From JBCDJI01 sp964351865 (GTDB lineage Bacteria > Verrucomicrobiota > Verrucomicrobiia > Methylacidiphilales > JBCBYL01): DNA of 64,000 bases. The position numbers and the translations under genes are program-made. Positions 43,030 through 53,600 of the stretch are shown here, piece by piece. The stretch covers positions 56,833 to 120,832 of the forward strand of contig CAYGPJ010000008.1 of the NCBI GenBank assembly GCA_964351865.1. Reading direction: 5' to 3'. The notes under the pieces are model-generated. The model did not search any database. It had not been told where the DNA came from and saw nothing but the letters and a program-made list of their open reading frames with translations. How positions within the stretch are numbered: the first letter of the stretch is position 1; every line of letters begins with the position of its first letter.

Positions 43030-46000
43030 GTGTTGCCATGCTTGCGAAATTCTTTATTCCGTACCGGCGTGGTTAGTGGAGCTAAAATATCGCGTTATCT
43101 AATGCTAGGAGTATTCTCTCTGGCGGCAGTATTGATGCTTCGGGCATCTGAAGAGGTGGAGTTATGGTCGGTTCAGGAAATTGGCACTCCAACAGGATTA
43201 GGTGATGCCGTAATCGATCATGTGGCCGGTACCATTTCAGTGGACGGAGCGGGAACTGGCCTGCAAACCGCAGGGGATTCTATATATTGGATTTATCAGA
43301 ACACTGCACCTAGTGTCGGAATCTTGGCCCAATTAGATGGAATCACCTCGTCGTCTGGTTCTGGACGTGCGGGGATCATGGTTCGCAATGGAGGGGGAGC
43401 AGATGCAGCTATGGTTGCTCTAGCATATACCATGGCAGGTGACATCGTGATTTCTTGGAGAGAGACAGAAGCCGCAGCACTTCAAACGAGCTCAATCACA
43501 GCACTTTCAACTACTCCATGGCTCCAACTCCTGGTGCGAGATGGAAACTTTGAAGCTTTTCAGTCTGTTGATGGATTAAACTGGACGTTACTGACGCAGA
43601 GTCCTGTAAGTATAGATGGACAGGTGCATGGCGGATTATTTGCCACTTCTGATGGAGGCGGTAATGAATTGGAGGCGGATTTCAGTGAAATCGAATTGTG
43701 GGATCCTAGTATCGTCGGCTTCTGGAGATTAAACGAATCAGGAGGGGTTATTGCCCAAGATGATTCCCCATACCAGTTTGATGGGCAATTAATTGGTAAT
43801 CCCGCTTGGAATCATGAAAGCGGAGTTTTAGATGGTTACCTCAATTTTGATGGATTAGATGATTATGTTACGGTTGCTGATGATTTAGCATTGCAATTGC
43901 AGCAAGACATGACGATGTCGTTCTATCTCCGTCAGGATGAAGTTCCGGATAACTGGGCGCGTGTTGTCGGAAAAGGTAGTTCTTCTCTACGTAACTACGG
44001 ACTATGGCTAGATCCTAATGTTTCGGGTCGCTTACTCTTTCAACAGCATATCTCAAACGGTTCGACCTTGAACCTCTATTCTAATGCTACTATCGCATTG
44101 GGAGAATGGACCCATGTTGCGGCGGTGGTCGAAAGTAATCAATTAAAGCTCTACATTAACGGGGCACTGGATGCGCAGGTTACAAGAGTTGCGGCACCCC
44201 GTGTTTCTGTAGATCCTCTCACCTTTGGATGGGCAGGCTTTCTGGAGCCTATGTCCGGAGCCATTGATCAGTTGAAGATTTACAATCGAGCGGTGTCACA
44301 GAATGAACTGTCGGAACTTGATGAAGATGCAGATTTATTGCCTGACATGACTGAGTTATCTGTTTTTGGTAACTTGGAACAAACAGCTGCCGGAGATTTT
44401 GACGGGGACGGAGTGAGTAATTTCGATGAGATCCAGGCCTCAACCGACCCGACTGATTTCTACAATGGTGTCTCACCCACCCTGCTAAAAATCTCTGGTG
44501 ATGCTCAGACTGGCCTAGGCGGCGAACTGCTGCTGGCTCCATTTATCGTAGAGGTGCAGAACGCCTCAGGTCAACCGCTCTCAGGTGCCCCCGTTTATGT
44601 CTCAGGTGGAATGTTTGATGTAGACGGCCCCGGAGGTCAGGATGCCGTGGCAGGAAATGTTTCATTGATCACAGACGGATCAGGTCGTGCCAGCGTCTGG
44701 CTGGTTTCACCATCAGGCTCTGGCGTGGTAACGTCCAGCAGCATGACAGCCAGCAGCGCATCTGTTCAGTTTACCTCAACCAACACTTTCAATCAACAAG
44801 ATGGCCTGGTTCTCCATTATCCATTTGAAGAGGGTAGCGGCGTGGTGACATTAGATGAGACAGGTCATTTTCCCGGCACACTGTCTGGAAGCATACTTTG
44901 GGAAGCCGACGCTCAAATCGGTGGTGGAGTCAGCTTTACCGGGGCTGGGGGCTATATCACGGGAGGAAATGATACTGAACTGGATATAACCGGCGACCTG
45001 ACGATCTCTCTCTTCATGCGTCAAGATGCGGTGCTGAATAACTGGAGTCGTGTGGTTGGTAAAGGTGGAACCAGTACTCGCACCTACGGAATTTGGACTT
45101 CTCCTACGACTCAGCCCAATAAAATTCTATTCCAGCAACAGACCAGTGGTGGAACGCACAATGTATTTTCCTCTAGAGAAATCACTCCCGGCGAGTGGGT
45201 ACACGTAGTCGCAACGGTCTCCGGCAACACCATGCAACTTTATCTCGATGGTGTTTTGGAAGGCACCACGACGCGTTCAGGAGCCGCCCGCAGTTCAATT
45301 GCTCCGTTTACAGTAGGCGATCCTGACCCTGCTTTTCTGGATGCTTTTGCCGGAGCTGCAGATGAGGTGAGGATCTATAATCGGGCATTATCCCAGTCTG
45401 AGGTTGCTCAGTGGGATCAGGATGAAGATGGGTTATTGGATCGCGAAGAAATGTTGCATTTTGGCAATCTGGAGCAAACCGCCGCAGGAGACTTTGATGG
45501 TGACGGAGTGAGTAATCTGGATGAAATCAATGCTGCGACAGACCCTGCAGATTATTACAATGGAGACTCACCCTCGCTGCTGAAGATCTCCGGTGATGCT
45601 CAGACTGGTCTCGGCGGTGAATTGCTCGCTGCTCCGTTTGTCGTCGAAGTGCAGGACGGAACTGGTCAGCCACTACCGGGCGCACCTCTTTATGCGTCAG
45701 GCGGGCTGCTTGATGTGGATGGAGCAGGAGGCGAGAATGCTGTGTCAGGAACCGTGCAGTTAATTTCAGATGAATCGGGTCGTGCCACGGTCTGGCTGGT
45801 TTCACCATCAGGAGTAGATGTCGAAACGACAATCAGCTTTACCGCCAGTAGCACAACGGTTCAGTTTACTTCAACCAACATATTTAATGACCAGGACGGA
45901 CTGGTTCTTCATTACGCATTTGAAGATGGCAGCGGGGTAGTAGCAGGAGATGAAACGGGTAATTATCCTGGAACGCTGGAAGGTAATACGGCTTGGGAAT

Positions 46001-49000
46001 CTGCGGCTCAAGTCGGTGGTGCAGTCAGATTTGCAACAGACGGAGATTACATCACAGGAGGCAGCGACGCTGGACTGGACCTCACCGGCGATCTTACCAT
46101 CTCAGTCTTTCTCCGTCAGGATGCTGTATTGAGTAACTGGAGCCGCGTAGTAGGTAAAGGAGAGACAAGTACACGCACTTACGGTATCTGGACCTCGCCC
46201 ACATCACAGCCGAATAAAATACTCTTTCAACAACAAACCGGAGGAGGGACCAATAATTTATTTTCAACAAGCGAAATAACTCCCGGTGAGTGGGTTCACG
46301 TCGTTGCGACGGTGTCAGGCAATACGATGCGACTTTATCTCAATGGTGCGCTTGAAGGTGAACAAACGCGGTCCGGCGCCGTCCGCAGTTCGAGCGCTCC
46401 GTTTACCGTAGGTGATCCGGGTTGGCTGAATGCCTTTTCCGGGGCAGTCGATGAGCTGCGAGTCTATAATCGTGCAATATCTGAGACGGAGGTGATTGGC
46501 TTGTTGGAGTTGTCGAGTATTTTGGATAGCGATGGCGATGGTATTCCAGATGACTGGGAAATCACTAATGGTCTTGACCCCAATGACCCGAACGATGCTT
46601 TACTGGATCCGGATGGCGATGGCCTGAATAATCTGCAGGAATACCAACAGGGTAGCGATCCGAATGAAAACGCCGGGCGTATTGACGCCCCGATAGGGCT
46701 CTCAGGACTGATGGTATGGCTTGATGCCGGCACTGGGGTGACCACTGCGGCTTCCAGTGATGAAATCGAACAATGGTCAGATCAGTCGGGCAACCAGTTT
46801 CACGCTTACGATAGTAATTCCTCGGGGCGGCGTCCGGAGCTGACTACAAACGATCCGTCAGGCTTTAATTTGATAAAGTTCGACGGTTTGGACGACTATC
46901 TCACCATCAATCATAACACTGCTATGACATCAGACCGGATCAGTTTTCTGGCAGTTTTGCGCATGGGTCCGACAGCGACAAGCCAGGCAGGAAACACAAA
47001 CTATCCCATATTTAGTAAGATTGGGTCAGCCAATTGGAATCAGGGATTTGCATTCGGTCGTATTGATGATTCCACTAGCTATTCCTTTTGGGTAGACGGC
47101 AAGTCCAATAAAGTGGATACAGCAGGCGATACTAATCTAGCCGTATGGTCAGGTAACTACGACGGCGCTAATATTACCCTCTACAAAAACGGTCAACTGA
47201 TCGGCACGACTCCACACGCCGGAGGCATGGACTGGACCAGCATGCTTCTTACATTGGGAGGGTCACCGATTACCTACAGCTATCAACAGGTGGATATGGC
47301 TGAAGTGATCTTCTTTAACCGCAGTTTGTCCAACCTCGAGCGGCAGGATCTCGAAAACTACCTGGGTGATAAATACGCGCTGGCAGCACCACTGCGGGCC
47401 CCGGGAATCTATCCGGATCACAGCGTAATCAATGAGCCGTCTGCGATCGTTTACCTTCAGAATTATCAGCCCGGAACAGATATCTATTATACGACAGACG
47501 GATCAGAACCGGATAGCAGTTCGACGCTCTACTCCGGCAGCTTTGAGGTGACTTCGACCACTACCGTGCGGGCCATAGTTACTGACGGAATAAATGCCAG
47601 CAGTGAAAGTACTCGTACCTTCATCTTTGATCCATCTATTCAGCTTCCGGGCAATGGCTTGGAACTATGGCTGGATGCCGCCGAAGGTGTCACCTCCAGC
47701 GCGTTCGGGGAAGTTACCAAGTGGACGAGCCGGGTTGGAGGACTCAGTGCCGAAAAATGGACCTCGCAGGCTCCGTTACTTTTGGAAAACCATCTCAACG
47801 GTCTTCCTGCGGTACGTTTTCAGAATAACGGTTTACGGCTGATCCACGACAGCGTTCTTGAGAGTGAGCAAGTCACTCTTTTTGTTGTTGCCAAGACAGA
47901 TCAAACCGATAGCGAACGGTTCGCAAACTGGATTATCAAAAACGGCAGGTCTTCCAGTGTGCGCGGTTTTGGATTAGGGCGAAACCAGAATAACACGGGT
48001 CAATATCTGTTCTGGGGTAGTAACGTGGCAGGTGCCATCAATAAGTCTTTTCCAGACGACCAGTGGCAAATGATTCGTGGCGAATACGATGGAAGTGAAA
48101 ATTCTATAGGTTTAGGCGGTAACTTGAATACATCCATTAGCGCCACCACGTCCAATAGCTTCTCCGGAGGCGACCTGTATATTGGAAAATCTACCGATCC
48201 TGAGAGTGCAATTACTGGCGAAGTAGCTGAAATTATCTTTTATCGGCGTCATTTGGATGACACAGAAATCGATCAGGTTGAGGATTATCTTGCGAATAAA
48301 TACGGACTAGCCCTCGGCTATGGTCTAGCCGATTCCGACGCAGATGGCATGCCGGATCGTTTTGAAACCACCTTCGGACTCAATCCTGAAGATGATACCG
48401 ATGCTGCGGCTAATGCTGACAGTGATGGATTGGATAATCTGGCTGAATATCTGATCGGATCTGATCCGACTGATTATTATTCCTATGGTAACAGCAACAT
48501 GAACATCATCTGGGTTGAGCAGGGAAACAGCATCAGTCCCGCTACCCAGAACACTCCGGCGGGTACACCACTTGCCAACCCGATGGTTTTGAGACTGACG
48601 ACTTGGGGCACTCCATTGCCTAACGCTCCTGTCACCATCAGCGTGGATACTGAAAATGCGGGCCAGGTTTTCATGGATCCTCCCGGCGGTTCGGCAGGCG
48701 CTCCCTCAAATTTGATCGAGACCACTACCGATAGCAACGGGGATATCTACCTTAACGTCGTTCAGGCTGCTCAACCTGGTATTGTCACTTCGATTTCTGT
48801 TGAAGCCAACGGAACAGTCCAGCGGCTGGCTACCCAGGCGACTTTAACTGGAGATACAGACGCTGACGGTATGGAAGATGGCTGGGAAAACACTCACTTT
48901 GGCTCATTGGCTCAAAGAGGATTTGATGATCCGGATCGTGACGGTGTTCCTAATTTTTACGAGTTTGTGCATCAGACCGATCCCAACGACTCCCAAGAGA

Positions 49001-50673
49001 TTCCTGTCGCCCAGTATGTGGCCGATCAGACGGATGTGAATGGAAATTATATTCTGAGCCGCACTGCTTTTCTGGATCAGATTAAAAATGACATCAATTC
49101 TGGATATAGCCTGTATCCTCTGGTTCAACTATTAGGGGAAACCTATCTGTCGAGTGGCATCCTTAGCGTAGAAGCAGACTGTCTCTTGCTGGGAAACGAC
49201 CTGACCGAAATTGATTTATCCGCAAGTTCAACCGGAGTTACGGTGAGTGCGGGAACACTCGCACGGGTGCGTATTACGGGATTGCGACAGATATATGCAT
49301 ATCCGCTCTACATGAGCACCGCCCAGCGTGCCTGGGTGGTAGACTCAACCGTCGAAGATTGCGGGGATGCTTCTAATCCTGTGAGAGGCATCTATATGGT
49401 TGGTGATGCTGTCAAACTCTGTCGTGTGACCATTCGCAATAATACCTTTTCAGGAGGAATCAGTAATATACTGGATACCGCTAATTATGCACTCGTCATG
49501 GCAGCGGGCAGCTACGCTGAAAATTGCATTATCAGAGATAATCAATTTGTTAATTCCATTAATGCCGCAGCAGTGAATATTGTCGGAAATAATACGAGAG
49601 TCGTTCACTTTGTGCATGGATTGATCACTGGGCATGCAGTGCCGGCATTCTACACCGACCGTACCGGCCACGTGCTGGCAAACTCGATCCTTGCAGGCAA
49701 TAACGGTGAAATTGCCTCAAATACCGTATCTGAAATTGTATCCCACTGCCTGATCGAGGGAGGACACACCGCCAGCGGAAGTGCCTCTATCGATACCATT
49801 ATCGATGCGGATCCCAAACTGACCCGTGACGGACGCCTGAGAGGGGACGCACTCAACAGCTCACCAGCTATCAATGCCGGCACAGCCACATACACGACCG
49901 CGACCGATATCGACGGGGAAATCAGACCGGATGGAGCAACACTTCCGGATATTGGCCCGGACGAATGGATCGATACCGACGCAGACCACTTGCCTGACTT
50001 CTGGGAAATGCACTATTTCGATGACCTGGATGAAATCGACACAGGCGACTCCGATCAGGACGGATTAAGCCATCAGGAAGAATACCTCCTCGGAACCGAT
50101 CCCACCCAATGGGACAGTGATGGTGACGGACTTACCGACGGCTGGGAAATTGATCAAGGCTTAGACCCGCTCAATACGGATACCGACGGAGATGGCATTG
50201 CAGATGGGTCCGACATCGGAGATCCGGCGCTAGTTGCCTTATTGGAATCACGCATGCCGGTGGAATTTAACGAATACGGCACTACCGCAGTGCGCGTTGA
50301 TATTGCTTCTGGTGATGCTCAGTCCGCCGCAGCAGGTGCCATGCTGAGCAGTTCAGTCATTGCTAGGATTACCGATGCTCAGACCGGATTGCCGCTGGTC
50401 AATGCGCCCGTGCTGGTCACCGTCATTGGCGGGGGTGGGGAGCTGATCGAGAACGCAACCTCATCGTCACAGCAGTCTGTCCTGCTGCGCACCGACGCTA
50501 ACGGACAGGTCGGCAGCAGCTACCTCTGGAAACTCGGGCCGAAGGCCGGGGAAACCCAGTATCTGCGCTTTGATGCCGGCACTTCCCGAACGATTGCTAC
50601 CGCCAGCACTAATTCGGACTCCGGCGGTCCGCGCATCGCAATTATTCAACCTGCAGGGGCAGCTCTACAATAA
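43030..50673 (+). CDS. Giant secreted LamG / thrombospondin-3 / beta-helix protein
   Basis: 2547 residues. Signal-peptide-like segment YLMLGVFSLAAVLMLRASEE near the N-terminus; the GTG at 43030 is one start choice, and GTG 43069 or ATG 43102 are others. Order: beta-sandwich (30-225), LamG 1 (227-430), Asp-rich thrombospondin-3 repeat (432-480), Ig-like (482-587), LamG 2 (591-790), Asp-rich (795-843), Ig-like (847-950), LamG 3 (955-1157), Asp-rich DSDGDGIPDDWEITNGLDPN (1162-1216), LamG-like (1224-1454), chitobiase-C-like (1459-1536), LamG-like (1539-1761), Asp-rich, Ig-like (1828-1940), Asp-rich, parallel beta-helix (about 1994-2311), calcium-binding repeats DSDGDGLTDGWEIDQGLDPL (2315-2397), Ig-like end. 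Probably a surface or released adhesin binding sugars or calcium. The RHS gene starts 9 bases after it. Confidence 0.88.
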   Translation: MLPCLRNSLFRTGVVSGAKISRYLMLGVFSLAAVLMLRASEEVELWSVQEIGTPTGLGDAVIDHVAGTISVDGAGTGLQTAGDSIYWIYQNTAPSVGILAQLDGITSSSGSGRAGIMVRNGGGADAAMVALAYTMAGDIVISWRETEAAALQTSSITALSTTPWLQLLVRDGNFEAFQSVDGLNWTLLTQSPVSIDGQVHGGLFATSDGGGNELEADFSEIELWDPSIVGFWRLNESGGVIAQDDSPYQFDGQLIGNPAWNHESGVLDGYLNFDGLDDYVTVADDLALQLQQDMTMSFYLRQDEVPDNWARVVGKGSSSLRNYGLWLDPNVSGRLLFQQHISNGSTLNLYSNATIALGEWTHVAAVVESNQLKLYINGALDAQVTRVAAPRVSVDPLTFGWAGFLEPMSGAIDQLKIYNRAVSQNELSELDEDADLLPDMTELSVFGNLEQTAAGDFDGDGVSNFDEIQASTDPTDFYNGVSPTLLKISGDAQTGLGGELLLAPFIVEVQNASGQPLSGAPVYVSGGMFDVDGPGGQDAVAGNVSLITDGSGRASVWLVSPSGSGVVTSSSMTASSASVQFTSTNTFNQQDGLVLHYPFEEGSGVVTLDETGHFPGTLSGSILWEADAQIGGGVSFTGAGGYITGGNDTELDITGDLTISLFMRQDAVLNNWSRVVGKGGTSTRTYGIWTSPTTQPNKILFQQQTSGGTHNVFSSREITPGEWVHVVATVSGNTMQLYLDGVLEGTTTRSGAARSSIAPFTVGDPDPAFLDAFAGAADEVRIYNRALSQSEVAQWDQDEDGLLDREEMLHFGNLEQTAAGDFDGDGVSNLDEINAATDPADYYNGDSPSLLKISGDAQTGLGGELLAAPFVVEVQDGTGQPLPGAPLYASGGLLDVDGAGGENAVSGTVQLISDESGRATVWLVSPSGVDVETTISFTASSTTVQFTSTNIFNDQDGLVLHYAFEDGSGVVAGDETGNYPGTLEGNTAWESAAQVGGAVRFATDGDYITGGSDAGLDLTGDLTISVFLRQDAVLSNWSRVVGKGETSTRTYGIWTSPTSQPNKILFQQQTGGGTNNLFSTSEITPGEWVHVVATVSGNTMRLYLNGALEGEQTRSGAVRSSSAPFTVGDPGWLNAFSGAVDELRVYNRAISETEVIGLLELSSILDSDGDGIPDDWEITNGLDPNDPNDALLDPDGDGLNNLQEYQQGSDPNENAGRIDAPIGLSGLMVWLDAGTGVTTAASSDEIEQWSDQSGNQFHAYDSNSSGRRPELTTNDPSGFNLIKFDGLDDYLTINHNTAMTSDRISFLAVLRMGPTATSQAGNTNYPIFSKIGSANWNQGFAFGRIDDSTSYSFWVDGKSNKVDTAGDTNLAVWSGNYDGANITLYKNGQLIGTTPHAGGMDWTSMLLTLGGSPITYSYQQVDMAEVIFFNRSLSNLERQDLENYLGDKYALAAPLRAPGIYPDHSVINEPSAIVYLQNYQPGTDIYYTTDGSEPDSSSTLYSGSFEVTSTTTVRAIVTDGINASSESTRTFIFDPSIQLPGNGLELWLDAAEGVTSSAFGEVTKWTSRVGGLSAEKWTSQAPLLLENHLNGLPAVRFQNNGLRLIHDSVLESEQVTLFVVAKTDQTDSERFANWIIKNGRSSSVRGFGLGRNQNNTGQYLFWGSNVAGAINKSFPDDQWQMIRGEYDGSENSIGLGGNLNTSISATTSNSFSGGDLYIGKSTDPESAITGEVAEIIFYRRHLDDTEIDQVEDYLANKYGLALGYGLADSDADGMPDRFETTFGLNPEDDTDAAANADSDGLDNLAEYLIGSDPTDYYSYGNSNMNIIWVEQGNSISPATQNTPAGTPLANPMVLRLTTWGTPLPNAPVTISVDTENAGQVFMDPPGGSAGAPSNLIETTTDSNGDIYLNVVQAAQPGIVTSISVEANGTVQRLATQATLTGDTDADGMEDGWENTHFGSLAQRGFDDPDRDGVPNFYEFVHQTDPNDSQEIPVAQYVADQTDVNGNYILSRTAFLDQIKNDINSGYSLYPLVQLLGETYLSSGILSVEADCLLLGNDLTEIDLSASSTGVTVSAGTLARVRITGLRQIYAYPLYMSTAQRAWVVDSTVEDCGDASNPVRGIYMVGDAVKLCRVTIRNNTFSGGISNILDTANYALVMAAGSYAENCIIRDNQFVNSINAAAVNIVGNNTRVVHFVHGLITGHAVPAFYTDRTGHVLANSILAGNNGEIASNTVSEIVSHCLIEGGHTASGSASIDTIIDADPKLTRDGRLRGDALNSSPAINAGTATYTTATDIDGEIRPDGATLPDIGPDEWIDTDADHLPDFWEMHYFDDLDEIDTGDSDQDGLSHQEEYLLGTDPTQWDSDGDGLTDGWEIDQGLDPLNTDTDGDGIADGSDIGDPALVALLESRMPVEFNEYGTTAVRVDIASGDAQSAAAGAMLSSSVIARITDAQTGLPLVNAPVLVTVIGGGGELIENATSSSQQSVLLRTDANGQVGSSYLWKLGPKAGETQYLRFDAGTSRTIATASTNSDSGGPRIAIIQPAGAALQ

Positions 50674-50682
50674 GGATTTCGG

Positions 50683-53600
50683 ATGAAAAAGATCAAACGT
50701 GCACTTTTTTTACAGATGGTTTTAGCTTTCACGGTGGTCAATTCATTGGTCGCAAAACCAGTCAAACTCTTTAACTCGTGGGATGATTCAATAGGTTTTA
50801 ATTTTACTGGAGACCAGGTTGAGTTTCATATTTTCCTTCCCTACAATCACTATAACCTACCCGCTGGCACTTACAGAATAACTACTAGAGTAGAACGGCA
50901 AGGTGCGCAGGTGCCAGAAGGGGGAGATTTTTTCTCTGAATTTATAGTTCCTCTCGGTGACAATGATTGTTCCCCAAGGTTAATCAAGGGATCAAGGGTA
51001 GTTGGCGCTCACCCTGGCCTAGATCATCAAGACATCGAGCCACTGACGGATAAATTTCGTGTGATACTTACTTATTATCCAGATCCTGCGATAGGAGGGA
51101 TGATAAAAACGTTAGCTAATCGCGCAGAAATAATTTTAACCACTCCCCTGTATAATCAATTTTCAACTTTTGATGGTGGACGGTTTTACTATGGGCCGAG
51201 AGGGCAACTGCGACATCAACGGACTATCATTTTAGCTAACCTATTCGATAAATGTCCTCCCGTTGTGAGTCCTTGTCCCACAGGTTTAATCAATCAATAC
51301 ACACCAGTACAACCCCCAAGTCTTTTAACGGCATATGGGATGGCTAAAATCTATCCGGATATGCTGAATGCCAGTGCGCACGCTTTTGATACGCCCATCC
51401 ATTATCAAACCCCCAAAGGCTGGCCCGCCAGCTTTTCTTTGAATTATCAGGACGGTAGCCAATTAACGACTCAGCAAAATAATGGAAAGTCCTTTCACAG
51501 CTACCTCGGCCGTCAGTGGATACACCGCTATCAAAATTATGTAAAAATGACTGAATTTGCCGGAATTCAATCCTTAAAAATGTATGCCAGCTCGGGCTAT
51601 GTCGCCGATTTCGCTATAGCTGATGCTCAATCCGGTACTTTTCATAAAAATGCCCAAATGTCCGGTGACATTCAATTCGATGCCACGAATGATCGCTACA
51701 TATACACCGACCAGGGCGGCAATCGTTTCAAATATGAAAAACGTATACAAGTAGATGGCGAGAATATCTACTTTCTAACTCAGCAGATCGACCCGGCAGG
51801 AAACACATTAACGCTTAACTATCAGAACAGCCAGAATCAGGCGAAACTGATCAGTGTGACAGACGCCCTCGGTCAGAGCACCACTTTTGAATACGGCCAT
51901 GTGGACGATCCACTCCTGATTACTGCTGTTATCGATCCTTTTGGACGTCGCGCGAAGATCACCTACCACCCCACAGAACCGGTGATTCTCAAAATTACCG
52001 ACCCGGAAGGCATCAACTCGGTATTCACCTACTCTGACGTGACGAGTCAGAGTCCGATTCTCGACAAGTTGAATACCCCATACGGAGAGACCACCATCGA
52101 ACGTGCATATTCAGGAGGTGTTTATGCAGCGATCCAGATTACCGATCCGGCTGGGCGCCGCGAAAGGGTGGAGTTTCGTCCCGAAATATCCACATCCATT
52201 GTCCCTGATACCGAACCCAATGTGCCTATGGTCAGCGGAGCCACGGCTCATAATGTAGACCTGAATCTTAACAACAGCTTCTACTGGAACCATAAAGCAA
52301 TGCGTGAAGCATTCAAAGCTGGAGTTGATTCAAATCTCGGCGTCATTGATCCCGATCCCGTGAAAGCGAAACAATTTTATGATATGGCTCATTTGCGCCA
52401 CTTTGCAAGCACACCAGATCGAACGGTAGATTTACCAGAAATCATTAACGGGCGGCCAGCTCAGGAATTTAATCTGACAGAAGCTGAATCCACCGCACCA
52501 GCACCAGGCGGAGTGGCAGATCCTGTCACTATTGATTTTGATGAAACCTATCCCCTCGATATACCCGGGAAAATGGCTTCTGTAATCGCTAGTGAAAAAC
52601 CAGCAATCGAAAGCCGTGTCTGGTACTTTTACCGGCAGGAAGACAGTTCCTTGTCGAATCATTATGTAAATGTAAATCAACTGGCACTTCCAGAACGCAC
52701 TGCGCGGTTACTCCAGGATGGAACCAGTCAGCTAGTGGAAACCGATTATAACGAACTAGGTAACCCCGTCAAAACCACCGACCCCCTCGGCCGCGAAACA
52801 ACCATCGCCTACGAATCCAACGGCATCGACATCGACTACATCAAAAACACCACCGGCAGCCTTGACCAAACGCTCGTCGACTTCGGCACCTACAACACCC
52901 AGCACCAGCCGCTCACCATCACCGACGCCGCCGGACAAGGCACCACCTACAGCTACAACACCGCCGGCCAGATCCAGACCGTTACCGATGCCCTGAACCG
53001 CACCACCACCTACACCTACTACCCCGACGGACACCTCCAATATATCGACGGACCTGCCCCCGGCACTGCCGACCGCGTCAGCTTCACCTGGCGCGATGGA
53101 CTCGTTTCCACCTACACCGATACCGAAGGCTACCAGCTCACCTTCGAATACGACAAACTCAACCGCCTCACCCACACCATCTACCCCGACGGCTCAATGC
53201 GCACCGTCACCTACGGCGACGACCTCGACCCCGACACCATCATCGACCGCACCGGCGACGTCACCACCCTGACCTACAACGGCATCCGCCAGCTAGTAGG
53301 AATCCTCGACGCCGAAGGCCGCCAAACCCTGATGGAATACTGCCACTGCGGCACCCTCGAAAAACTCACCGACCCCGCCGGCAACATCACCGAATGGCAC
53401 ACCGACGTCCGTGCCCGCATCATCCAGAAAGTCTACCCCGACCTCAAAGAAATCAACACCACCTACGACCTCACCGGCCGGGTCCAGACCGTTACCGACC
53501 CCAACGGCAGCGTAAAGACCTACAGCTACAACACTGACAACACCCTGCAAAGTGTCAGCTACACCGAAGGCACCGGCATCGCTACCACCCCCGACCTCAG

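Noticed and set aside
43708..46510. Repeats in the giant gene considered as CRISPR or a satellite array
   Set aside because: Units are about 1 kb, in frame, and encode LamG/Ig domains; no CRISPR array or cas gene occurs in the window.
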